Assembly (NCBI GenBank): GCA_049303315.1
Contig: JBAQMZ010000010.1
Location: 1 to 64,000 of the forward strand
Direction of reading: 5' to 3'
DNA: 64,000 nt
Source: Methanoperedens sp049303315
GTDB taxonomy: Archaea; Halobacteriota; Methanosarcinia; Methanosarcinales; Methanoperedenaceae
The first letter of the stretch is position 1. The number at the start of each line of letters is the position of its first letter. A program made the position numbers and the translations under genes. Positions 1-8,353 of this stretch are shown piece by piece. Under the pieces are notes generated by a model that saw nothing but the letters and a program-made list of their open reading frames with translations, was not told where the DNA came from and ran no database searches.

Positions 1-148
1 GTTCAGGTATGCTGTTGCATACCTGTCGTTTGAAAGCCGAAACTTCGGCTTGCGCAGTACCCACGTATGGCAAAGCCATACGTGTATGCGCCCATAAACA
101 GGCGCGACGGTTTTTGATTAAACTTTCATAAAGTTTTTTCATAAACAA
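1..148. repeat. Hairpin-cluster repeat, copy 1 (3' of argS)
   Basis: Three perfect hairpins follow one another: arms 4-12/17-25, 34-41/44-51 and 62-71/75-84 (cacgtatggc, loop aaa, gccatacgtg). After them comes a tail of about 55 bases (86-140) that recurs at 16491-16542. The 62-84 hairpin recurs at 16468-16490 with one loop base changed, and the first hairpin with its flanks recurs inverted at 41118-41147. On the minus strand the block follows the argS stop codon directly, so it would lie in the argS 3' untranslated region. It may act as a terminator or mRNA stabiliser, or be a small non-autonomous mobile repeat. Confidence 0.7.
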
Positions 149-1843
149 CTACATGGATTCCGGCGCTGTAATCCCGAGCGTATCAAGCGCATTCGCAAGC
201 ACGATGCGGGAGCAGTCAACAAGAGCAAGGCGCGCAGCCCTGAACTCGGGTTCGGCATCGAGCACAGGCACATACCTGTAGAACTGGTTAAAAGCATCGG
301 CAAGTTCTCTTGCATAAATGGCAAGGACATTTGGTTTTAAATCCCGTGATGCGGTGTCGATAGTGTTCTCAAACCCGGCCAACTTTTTTACGAGCGCGAT
401 TTCCTGTTCCTCAAGCAGTACATTTGGGTCAAATACCTCAAATGCAATTCCATCTTCCTGCGCTTTCCTGATAATGCTGCATGCCCTGGCATGTGAATAC
501 TGGATAAACGGCGCTCCCTGTTTTTCAAAGTCCACAGCTTCCTTCCAGTCAAACGTGGTTGCCTTTTCGGGTGATATCCTGATAATATCGTACCTCACCG
601 CGCCGATGCTAACAAACGCTGCCACCTTTCTTTTAAAATCCTCATCCTTTTCGGGAAGCTTTTTATCCACCACTTCATAGGCCGCTTTTTCAACCTCGTC
701 CAGAAGTTCGTCAGCCGAGATGAAAACACCCCTTCGCGTACTCATTGAGCCTTCAGGCAGCGATACGAACTCGAAAATCACGATTTCCGGCTCCTTAAGA
801 CCAAGAATCCGAAGCATCGCTTTAAGCTGGGATGAGATGAGCTTGTGGTCTGCGCCCAATATATCTATCATCCTGTCGCATTGTTTTGCCTTCCATTCGT
901 GGTATGAAAGGTCACGGGTGGTGTAAAGAGATGTTCCGTCCGAGCGCTGGATTACCAGCGACTTTTGAATCCCCATGTCGTTTAAATCAACCATAAGCGC
1001 CCCGTCCTTTATCATGGCACGGTCAAGTTTTTTAATCCGCTCTATCATATTATTGACATCGCCGCCCCGCACGAACTGCGATTCCCAGGTGAATTTGTCA
1101 TGGTGGATATTCATGCGGCGCAGGGATTCTTTTATTCCCTCCATGGCGGTATCTATGGCGTCTTTGAATTTTCTATTGGTTTCCGGGTCGCCTGCCTCGT
1201 ATTTTTTCATTATGGCATCCACTTCGGGCGAATGCTCTTTTTCATCCACAAGATTCTTATTGGCGTTGATATAGACCTCTGCTATAGCATGGTCTTTCTT
1301 TTTGCCTGTATCAAATTTGAAATTCTCAAGTCCCCAGACAACCACTGCAATCTGCCTTCCCATATCGTTTATGTAATACTGTGTCTCGACATCATAACCG
1401 GCGCGCGTAAGTACTCTGGCAAGTGTATCGCCAATTACCGAGTTCCTGATATGACCGATATGCAGCGGACCGTCAGGGTTTGCAGATGTATGCTCAAGGA
1501 TGACTTTCCCCCTGTTATCCAGGTTCCCGAAGTTCTCTCTTTCAAGCAGCACGCGCAGAACGGTTTCATTTAAAAACGAGCGGCTAACGAAAAAGTTGAT
1601 GTAAGGTCCTGCCGTCACTGCCCTGTCTATGAAGGAATCTGGCGGTATTTTGATATTTGAGTATATGATTTCAGATATCTCTTTTGGGCTTCTCTTATAT
1701 TTCGGAGCCAGCCTGAATGCAACCGAGGAGGATATGTCCGCATGCGGGCTTTCATTTAACGCCATGTCTTCGGCTTCAAATCCCGCTTTAGCCACTGCAT
1801 TCGATAATACAGATAAAACTTCATCTTTGAATTTAAGGTACAT
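149..1843 (-). CDS. argS: Arginyl-tRNA synthetase
   Basis: Class I aminoacyl-tRNA synthetase that charges tRNA-Arg with arginine in the cytoplasm. The 564 residues match the usual family length. An N-terminal additional domain (about 1-110) is followed by the catalytic domain with the HIGH signature at residues 128-131 (PLHIGH), the KMSKS-equivalent in the form MSTRRG, and the C-terminal anticodon-binding helical domain. The ATG at 1841-1843 gives a normal N-terminus. The gene stands alone on the minus strand, and its stop abuts a cluster of hairpins. It is divergent from the glutaredoxin/nrdD pair. Confidence 0.97.
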   Translation of the reverse strand: MYLKFKDEVLSVLSNAVAKAGFEAEDMALNESPHADISSSVAFRLAPKYKRSPKEISEIIYSNIKIPPDSFIDRAVTAGPYINFFVSRSFLNETVLRVLLERENFGNLDNRGKVILEHTSANPDGPLHIGHIRNSVIGDTLARVLTRAGYDVETQYYINDMGRQIAVVVWGLENFKFDTGKKKDHAIAEVYINANKNLVDEKEHSPEVDAIMKKYEAGDPETNRKFKDAIDTAMEGIKESLRRMNIHHDKFTWESQFVRGGDVNNMIERIKKLDRAMIKDGALMVDLNDMGIQKSLVIQRSDGTSLYTTRDLSYHEWKAKQCDRMIDILGADHKLISSQLKAMLRILGLKEPEIVIFEFVSLPEGSMSTRRGVFISADELLDEVEKAAYEVVDKKLPEKDEDFKRKVAAFVSIGAVRYDIIRISPEKATTFDWKEAVDFEKQGAPFIQYSHARACSIIRKAQEDGIAFEVFDPNVLLEEQEIALVKKLAGFENTIDTASRDLKPNVLAIYARELADAFNQFYRYVPVLDAEPEFRAARLALVDCSRIVLANALDTLGITAPESM

Positions 1844-2066
1844 AAATCGAAATTAACACACCAGCTTAGTACATAATTTTTTCTTAAAAGATTTAATAGA
1901 CAATATTATCCTGGCTGGTAACCAATGTGGTAATAAATGTGTTTTTTTATTATTCAAACCTGGTAACATATATGATAATGCTTGTTTGGAGATTGCATCC
2001 AGAAGTGGTCTGGAAAACTGTTATAACCCTTCAGGATATACTTGTAATTTACAAAGGAGATATGGC

Positions 2067-2330
2067 ATGCAGGGCATCCTGATATATTCTACCAAAAACT
2101 GTTCGAATTGCAGGGTACTGAAGCAATTCCTGGAAAATAAAAATGTACGATTTACTGAGGTAGATATGGCTACCCCGGCGGCATTGACAGAACTGAGGAT
2201 GAACGGCGTATTTACGATGGCAGCGCCGGTGCTGCAAATAGGTAATAAATTCCATACATACAATGACCTGTTTACACAGGACAGGATAAACCAGAACAAG
2301 CTGGAATCCCTACTTAACGAAGGAAAGTAG
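2067..2330 (+). CDS. Glutaredoxin/NrdH-like thiol-disulfide protein
   Basis: Small thioredoxin-fold protein of 87 residues with a redox-active Cys-Ser-Asn-Cys pair at residues 12 and 15, after a beta strand typical of glutaredoxins (GILIYSTKNC). The open frame extends upstream to 1986, but the ATG at 2067 is preferred because an AAAGGAGA ribosome-binding site ends 7-8 bases before it. It lies about 110 bases upstream of nrdD on the same strand, so it probably reduces the ribonucleotide reductase or a related target (inference from position). The 220-base gap upstream, shared with argS, holds AT-rich promoter-like sequence and no other gene that I see. Confidence 0.8.
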   Translation: MQGILIYSTKNCSNCRVLKQFLENKNVRFTEVDMATPAALTELRMNGVFTMAAPVLQIGNKFHTYNDLFTQDRINQNKLESLLNEGK

Positions 2331-2443
2331 AGCTTTCAGCAAGTTATGCTTTGACTCTGGTGAACCCACGGGTTTCAAATCAAAGTGCTGTATTGGCTGT
2401 GACGGATGATTTGCATGACCGACTAAAAGAGGTGCAATAAACG

Positions 2444-4840
2444 ATGGGCAAATATATTGAAGTTCAGATATTAAATCTTATGCAGGAACATAAAGGGGAG
2501 TTGCTGGATGCGTTCCTGAAGGAAAAAGAGAATTCCCTTACAAGCCAGAAAACCAAAACCGCTCAAACACGAAAAACACAGACCATCCAGAAAACGCTCG
2601 GCGGCTCCCAGATATCGGTGATTCCCAAGGTGAGGACAACCGACGGGCATCTTATGGACTGGGACAGGAACACCATCGTCAAACAGCTTTTGAAGGAGAC
2701 AAAACTCTGCGAGCAGTTCCACGGGATAGCGCCGATCAGCGAAGATGAAGCAAAGGAGATTGCCAGGGAAACCGAGAAGAGAATAAAGGACATGGGCGTG
2801 AAATTCCTTTCAGGGCCGCTGGTGCGCGAACTGGTCAATATCATACTTCTTGAACGCGGGCATACAGAATGGCGCAATATTTCAACGAGGGTAGGCACGC
2901 CTGTTTTTGACGCTTATCGCATTGATATGGGCACGGGCTTTGAAGCCAATGACAATGCCAACCTCCAGGAGAATGCGGAGACAAGCCACAAGAAAAAAGC
3001 GGATAAGATGAGCAAGGAGCAGTATCTTCTCATGCTCCCGCCGCGGCTTGCGGACTCGCATCTCAACGGCGATATCCATATCCATGACCTTGAATACCTG
3101 GGAACGCGCGCTTTCTGCCAGGACTGGGACCTGCGGTATTTCTTCTATTACGGTCTCATGCCTGACGGAAGCGGCACAAAGGCAAGCGTGGCAGGGCCTG
3201 CAAAGAAAGCCGAGGTTGCGATACTCCATGCCGTGAAAGCCCTTGGCAGCGCCCAGACGAATTTTGCTGGCGGGCAGGGGTTCTATAATTTCCTTACTTT
3301 CATGGCGCCATTTTTTGAAGGCATGGGCTACAAGGAGATAGAACAGCTCATGCAGATGTTCGTTTATGAGATGACCCAGATGATGGTGGCACGCGGCGGG
3401 CAGCTGGTATTTTCCTCCGTCCAGTTGTCCCCCGGCGTCCCCAAACTCTGGCGCGATAAGCCCGTTGTTTACAAAGGCAGTATCTGGGACGGCGTAATGT
3501 CCCCCAAACGTACATACGGGGAATTCGAACGCGAGGTCCGCCTTTCGTTTGAAGCGCTGATGAACGTTATGCTTGAAGGCGATTACTGGGGAAAACCGTT
3601 CAATTTCCCGAAGCCTGAGGTCAGCATCGAGCCTGATTTCATGGCCGAGGATGTGGATTTCAACCGCTCGCATCCTGATATTTTGAGCTACGACGAGCTT
3701 TACACGAAGGCGTTTGAACTTGCCGCCAAGTACGGAGCGCCGTATTTTGACAACCAGCTTCCCGAATACAGGGGCGCAGGAAAGGGCATAAGCTGCTACC
3801 AGTGCTGCGCATATAATTTCTCATCATCGCTCGAAAAAGACTCCGAGTTTGAGGATAAGCTTTACTTCAGGAACGGCAAGCATTTTTCGATGGGCGCCTG
3901 GCAGGTAGTATCGCTTAACTGCCCGCGGGCCGGGTATAAGGCAAAGAAGAGCGACGAAGCGCTTTTTGCAGAACTCAAGCAAATGATGGACATGTGCATG
4001 GAACTCTTCAAGGTGAAGCGACAGTGGATGGATATCGTTATCAGGAATAACAGGATGCCGTTCGCCACGCAAAGACCGAAGGACCCATACACCATGCAGC
4101 GCGGTGAAATCGCTGTTGATACAAAAGGGCTTGTTTATACAATCGGCGTTGTGGGCATCAATGAGATGGTGCAGCACCATACAGGGAAGCAAATCCATGA
4201 GAGCGAGGAGGCGCGCAGGCTTGCTATCCGCGCTATGTTCGAGATGAAGTTCTATGCAAAGGAACTCTCGGAGAAGCACGGCATGGAGATAGCGCTTGCA
4301 AGAACCCCAGCGGAGACGACGGCGCAGCGATTTGCGGTCTCAGACCTGCTGCACAAGGAATACAGGAAGTGCGCCGAGCCGATTATCAAAGGCAATGTCC
4401 CGGAGGCGCTCTCGCACATCCACGAGACGCGCGACCTGCCGGTATATTACACCAACGGCACGCATGTGCCCCCGGGCGCGGATGTGTCGCTGCCTGAGCG
4501 TATCAAGCTTGAGGAGACCTTCTTCCCGATAGTGGACGGGGGCAATATCCTGCACATCTGGTTAGGAGAAGCGGCGCCTGACCCGCACGGGCTCAAGGAG
4601 TTCGCCATGAATATCGCGAAGAATACGCAGGTGGGCTATTTTGCTTTCACGAAGGACATGACTGTTTGCATGGATGATTTCCATGTGGCGTCAGGATTGC
4701 TTGATGAGTGCCCCAATTGCGAGAGCGATAATGTGGAGCATCTTTCCCGGGTTACTGGATATATTCAGGCTGTTTCGGGGTGGAATGAGGGGAAGAAGCA
4801 GGAGCTGAAGGACAGGAAGAGGTATGGGGTGGGGGTGTGA
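2444..4840 (+). CDS. nrdD: Anaerobic ribonucleoside-triphosphate reductase
   Basis: Class III glycyl-radical ribonucleotide reductase that makes deoxynucleotides under anoxic conditions. The 798 residues comprise an N-terminal leader, an ATP-cone-like domain (about 45-145), the ten-stranded catalytic barrel with a Cys-rich segment (KGISCYQCCAYN) and a C-terminal glycyl radical loop, RVTGY, with the radical glycine near residue 772. The C-terminal zinc site keeps one pair (CPNC), but the other reads C-M-D-D where a CxxC is usual. A GAGGTG ribosome-binding site lies 8 bases before the ATG. No radical-SAM activase (nrdG) is next to it in this window. Its stop is followed at once by the nuclease gene. 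Confidence 0.95.
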   Translation: MGKYIEVQILNLMQEHKGELLDAFLKEKENSLTSQKTKTAQTRKTQTIQKTLGGSQISVIPKVRTTDGHLMDWDRNTIVKQLLKETKLCEQFHGIAPISEDEAKEIARETEKRIKDMGVKFLSGPLVRELVNIILLERGHTEWRNISTRVGTPVFDAYRIDMGTGFEANDNANLQENAETSHKKKADKMSKEQYLLMLPPRLADSHLNGDIHIHDLEYLGTRAFCQDWDLRYFFYYGLMPDGSGTKASVAGPAKKAEVAILHAVKALGSAQTNFAGGQGFYNFLTFMAPFFEGMGYKEIEQLMQMFVYEMTQMMVARGGQLVFSSVQLSPGVPKLWRDKPVVYKGSIWDGVMSPKRTYGEFEREVRLSFEALMNVMLEGDYWGKPFNFPKPEVSIEPDFMAEDVDFNRSHPDILSYDELYTKAFELAAKYGAPYFDNQLPEYRGAGKGISCYQCCAYNFSSSLEKDSEFEDKLYFRNGKHFSMGAWQVVSLNCPRAGYKAKKSDEALFAELKQMMDMCMELFKVKRQWMDIVIRNNRMPFATQRPKDPYTMQRGEIAVDTKGLVYTIGVVGINEMVQHHTGKQIHESEEARRLAIRAMFEMKFYAKELSEKHGMEIALARTPAETTAQRFAVSDLLHKEYRKCAEPIIKGNVPEALSHIHETRDLPVYYTNGTHVPPGADVSLPERIKLEETFFPIVDGGNILHIWLGEAAPDPHGLKEFAMNIAKNTQVGYFAFTKDMTVCMDDFHVASGLLDECPNCESDNVEHLSRVTGYIQAVSGWNEGKKQELKDRKRYGVGV

Positions 4841-4841
4841 T

Positions 4842-5120
4842 ATGTCAAATTATTCAAAAGGAATAAAAGCGGAGAAAAAAGTAAAGTCCAAGTTAGAGAA
4901 AATGGGTTGGCTGGTTAGGCAGAGTAAAGGAAGTCGCGGTCCTTTTGACCTTTATGCAATGAAAGGAGGTAAGAAGCTTTTAGTACAGGTTAAAAGTGGT
5001 ACTGCCTCTGCTTCGAATGAGGAAGTGAAAAGGCTTCGATATTCTGCTAAAAAGAAAGTGGCTAAGGCATTGGTGATGAAAGTCGATGATAAAAATATCA
5101 AATCTAGGATTGTCTATTAA
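4842..5120 (+). CDS. Small PD-(D/E)XK nuclease-like protein (resolvase fold)
   Basis: A 92-residue protein resembling the archaeal Holliday-junction-resolvase/restriction-endonuclease fold. An N-terminal helix (SKGIKAEKKVKSKLEKMGW) precedes a basic turn, RQSKGSRGPFDL, and the strand LLVQVKSGT, giving D-x(n)-(Q)xK with Gln where Glu is common. The frame starts at 4824, but the ATG at 4842, just after the nrdD stop, is the likely start. It heads an AT-rich stretch (4842-7037) with the HD gene and the YwgA-like gene and looks acquired relative to the GC-richer nrdD. Nuclease activity is an inference; it could be a DNA-binding relic. Confidence 0.6.
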   Translation: MSNYSKGIKAEKKVKSKLEKMGWLVRQSKGSRGPFDLYAMKGGKKLLVQVKSGTASASNEEVKRLRYSAKKKVAKALVMKVDDKNIKSRIVY

Positions 5121-5141
5121 ATAGGAAAAAGAGATATTAAA

Positions 5142-6483
5142 ATGGAAGTTAGGGATCCCATTCACGGTTTGATCGATTATAGTGATATCGAGGAGAAAAT
5201 AATAAATATTGAAATGTTCCAGAGACTGCGGGGAATAAAACAATTAGCGTTTGCGAGTCTCGTATATCCAGGGGCACATCACACGAGATTTGAGCATTCT
5301 TTGGGGGCAATGCATTTAGCAGGTAAAGTTGGTGAAAACTTAAATTTATCTGATGAACAAACTAAAATTTTGCGATTGGCTGGACTTTTACATGATATCG
5401 GACACGGTCCTTTTTCTCATGTTTCAGAACAAATTATCGAAAAATACGTGGATAAAAGTATTTTAAATAAGTATAAGGCTAAAAACGTCCAAGAAATGTT
5501 AAGTATTATTTTTATTGAAAAAAAATAAAGAGATAAAGGAGATACTATCTCCTAAAGAATCGGATAAAGTAAAAGCACTACTTCAAAAAGAAGAAAGAAG
5601 GACCTTAGAGAAAGATATTGTTTCAGGCCCGCTTGATGTTGATAAATTTGATTATTTATTAAGGGACAGTTATTTTGCTGGTGTAAAATATGGCACTTTT
5701 GATCTTTATAAGGTAATTGAGAGCCTTAGCCCTATTGAAATTAGCAGAGATGAGAAACAGTTAGGGATTAGAGAAGAAGGAATTTACTCTGTTGAACAAC
5801 TGCTTCTTGCGAGATATCATATGAATGTTCAGGTATACCGGCATCGAGTACGGAGGATAACAGATGCTATGCTGGTCAGAGGAATTGAATTTGCATTAAA
5901 TGAGGGATTAGATGAGATAGAACGAATTTATAAATTCAAGGATGATGAAGAATACTTCAATAATTTTGTTAAATACGATGATGAAGCAGTTTTTCGTCAT
6001 ATAATTTCCAAGAGTGAAGGTTGGGCAGGAAAATTTTTTGTTAGATTACGACAGAGGCAGATTTTCAAAGAAATATTTCAGGTAGAGATAAATGCTGAAA
6101 ATTTCGACGATAGTGTTTTATTAAATAACGCCAGAAATCCTTCCGAGGCTCAAATCAAAAAAATAAACGAAAAAGTGGCTGAAATTTTGGGGATACCACT
6201 TGAAATGGTGATTATCGATATTCAAAATATTTCAAACCCAACATTTAAACAACTGCAGATTACAATTGATACTTCAGAAATAATGGTAATAAATAAACAG
6301 AGAAAACGGAAAAATTTCACAGCGGTTTCAACAATATTTAGTAACCCATCTATAGAGCCTAAAAAAGGAATTATCTACATTTATGCCCCATTGGATGAAT
6401 TAAATACACGAGAAAGTAGAAAAGAGTTTATAAATAAAAATAGAGATAATATATTAATGGTATTGAAGGAGGAACTGAAATGA
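5142..6483 (+). pseudogene. HD-superfamily phosphohydrolase, frame broken at an A8 run
   Basis: Two overlapping frames make one COG1078-type HD protein. The first (5142-5528) carries HHTRFEHSLG and LLHDIGHGPFSH, the metal-binding His and HD pairs; the second (from about 5515 to 6483) carries KFDYLLRDSYFAGV with the later Asp and the rest of the fold. The frames differ at a run of eight A bases (5518-5525); removing one A would join them at residues EKNKEIKEIL. An intact relative lies at 43642-45459. The family includes dNTP triphosphohydrolases. The break may be a real mutation, transcriptional slippage on A8, or a sequencing or assembly error. The 3' end overlaps the next gene by four bases (ATGA), suggesting an operon that was functional recently. 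Confidence 0.75.
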
Positions 6484-7037
6484 GGATGGATGATTTAATA
6501 CTTTTGACCCTGCTGCACACAGATGAAAAAATGATTGCAGGAAGAACTTTGTTGCAAAAAACTTTGTATTTTCTCAATGAAAAAGTACGATTGGGATTTT
6601 ATTTCACCCCCCATTACTATGGTCCTTATAGTCCTGAGATTCCAGAAACAATGGAGAGCCTGATATCCAGCGGAATCATTATAGAAAAAATTGATGAATT
6701 CCCAGCTTTCGATGTTTCCATTGCATTTGAACCAAGAAAATATACCTATAAATTAACAAAAATTGGTAAAGAAATCGCAAAGCATATTGAAAAAAAGTAT
6801 CCTGACGAAGCAAGAAATATAGAAAAGGAACTAAATCAAATGAAAAAATTCGGTCTAGCGCACGACTATAAGAACCTCTCAATCGCTGCAAAGATGTATC
6901 ATATTTTAAAAATTGAGAATAAACCCATGACTACTTACGAAATTATGGAAGAAGCAAAAGCTTTGAATTGGGAAATCGAAGAAGTAAAGGCACAAGAAGC
7001 TTTAAAATTTTTAAAGGGCATAAAAATGATATCTTAA
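6480..7037 (+). CDS. YwgA/Panacea-like protein partnered with HD hydrolase
   Basis: A 185-residue protein with an N-terminal region of the YwgA/SocA type: GRTLLQKTLYFLNE, then HYYGPYSPEI, then a winged-helix-like YTYKLTKIGKEIAKHIEKK. The last 60 residues look like a second winged helix (MTTYEIMEEAKALNWEIEEV). AAGGAGG precedes the start, which overlaps the stop of the HD gene by four bases, so translation is probably coupled. In Bacillus, ywgA lies beside the HD-protein gene ywfO, so the pairing has precedent. Function is unknown; Panacea-type domains occur in antitoxins, so a controlling role over the HD enzyme is possible (inference). Confidence 0.6.
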   Translation: MRMDDLILLTLLHTDEKMIAGRTLLQKTLYFLNEKVRLGFYFTPHYYGPYSPEIPETMESLISSGIIIEKIDEFPAFDVSIAFEPRKYTYKLTKIGKEIAKHIEKKYPDEARNIEKELNQMKKFGLAHDYKNLSIAAKMYHILKIENKPMTTYEIMEEAKALNWEIEEVKAQEALKFLKGIKMIS

Positions 7038-7047
7038 TGTAATAATA

Positions 7048-8205
7048 TCACATCTTCCCCTTAAACGCCCTGTCCAGCACCGCTGGCAGCAGTGCATCCA
7101 GTTCGGCGACAATCTCTGCCTGGAGGCGCCTGAGCGCGTCCACATTTGTCTGTAATGCGTCGAGGTAGGCGACGATGCGGCGCTGTTCGGGGAGGGGCGG
7201 GGTTGGCACGCGGATATTTGCCAGCTTCTTTCCATTGACATTTGGTTGACCAGTGCCTTTCTTTTCATCGGTAATCTGTGCCCAATAAGAAGGAGTCTGA
7301 AAATATCGATACAGGTATTCAACAGATACTGAATTTTTCACACGTAAACGAATAAGATAGGAGGCAAAAACTGCATGCGGACAATCTCGAATCAGAAAAC
7401 TTTTTCCAGTTGTTGCTCCAGTTCGTGCAAAAACAAGGTCGTTTTTCTTCAGCAAATACTTATCAGGGTCTGTGCATCGGCAAAAAGGCACATTATTCCA
7501 ATTGACTTGACCATTCTGTATATCGGTAATTCTCAGAAATCTTGGGCCGACTGACTCGCTTGTTGCCGATTCGGTATACCCGTATTGTGGAGGTTCGCAG
7601 AAATCACCTACGCATGCTTCTTTCCAATCAGAATGTTTTTTGAAGACGGTGTCGCTCGATGAGGCAAGAAGAGCCTCCACCTCCTCTCCCGCCTTCCTCC
7701 TCAGCCCCCGCGCCTCCTCTATCTTCGCCGCCAGCTCCTCGATGCGCGCCACGATGCGGCGCTGCTCGGCGAGAGGAGGGAGAAGTATTTTATAACTAAG
7801 GACATTGGCAGGGCGGATTGCTGCATAATTTGTCGAGCCTTGCGCCGTGACCTGTTCACGGAAATAGGGTGTACGGATAAAATAATCTAAGAACTGACGA
7901 TTGAGGCGTTTTTCGTCTATGACAAATAAAAAATAATGGCTGCTAACTATGGCACCATCAAGTTCGGGCGGTACAATACCAAATCCTCCTATTTTTGCAT
8001 CGATTTCAGCAACTAAAAACTCACATGGACGGCAGACTTGCTGTTTCTTAGTTTTTATCTCGGAGCCTGGAACGATATCCCGTAACACGATACCCTGAGC
8101 GTGTAGTTGTACACGGCATCGCTTGTAGTTTTCCAAATCGTTAATTTGAACGAACTGATTCCGATGTCTAACGACTTCCCCCAGCGCCACCATCGGAAAA
8201 CTCAT
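7048..8205 (-). CDS. hsdS: Type I restriction enzyme specificity subunit
   Basis: DNA-recognition subunit of the type I restriction-modification complex; it joins HsdM and HsdR and sets the bipartite target. It has two target-recognition domains, each followed by the conserved helical linker: LPPLAEQRRIVARIEEL at about residues 153-170 and TPPLPEQRRIVAYLDAL near the C-terminus. I chose the ATG at 8203-8205, with GGAGAGG upstream, over a longer frame to 8271, because the extra 22 residues would be translated repeat sequence. It is last in the order hsdR-hsdM-hsdS, separated from hsdM by a repeat block. Target sequence cannot be told by eye. Confidence 0.92.
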   Translation of the reverse strand: MSFPMVALGEVVRHRNQFVQINDLENYKRCRVQLHAQGIVLRDIVPGSEIKTKKQQVCRPCEFLVAEIDAKIGGFGIVPPELDGAIVSSHYFLFVIDEKRLNRQFLDYFIRTPYFREQVTAQGSTNYAAIRPANVLSYKILLPPLAEQRRIVARIEELAAKIEEARGLRRKAGEEVEALLASSSDTVFKKHSDWKEACVGDFCEPPQYGYTESATSESVGPRFLRITDIQNGQVNWNNVPFCRCTDPDKYLLKKNDLVFARTGATTGKSFLIRDCPHAVFASYLIRLRVKNSVSVEYLYRYFQTPSYWAQITDEKKGTGQPNVNGKKLANIRVPTPPLPEQRRIVAYLDALQTNVDALRRLQAEIVAELDALLPAVLDRAFKGKM

Positions 8206-8237
8206 CGCCTCTCCGCCGGCGCCGTCCGATCTATTAA

Positions 8238-8330
8238 TCGCGGATGAACGCAGATAAACACAGATGCGCATGGATTAAACGCATCTGTGAAAATGCATCC
8301 AATACGTGTCATCCATGTTCTATTTTTTTT
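8238..8330. repeat. Degenerate CGCAGAT-type dispersed repeat between hsdM and hsdS
   Basis: The stretch begins with cgcggatgaacgcagataaa and continues with a perfect 10-base hairpin (8259-8268 and 8280-8289, cacagatgcg/cgcatctgtg) and further gtcatccatgttc-like units. Related blocks occur at about 12355-12480, 14963-14985, 27790-27818 and 38190-38398. Here it sits between two genes of one operon without blocking either. Confidence 0.75.
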
Positions 8331-8353
8331 GTATTCTTTTGGGATAAGGTCTG

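Noticed and set aside
1..148. CRISPR array
   Set aside because: The hairpins differ from each other and are not separated by regular spacers; no cas genes are near. No CRISPR array was seen in the window.
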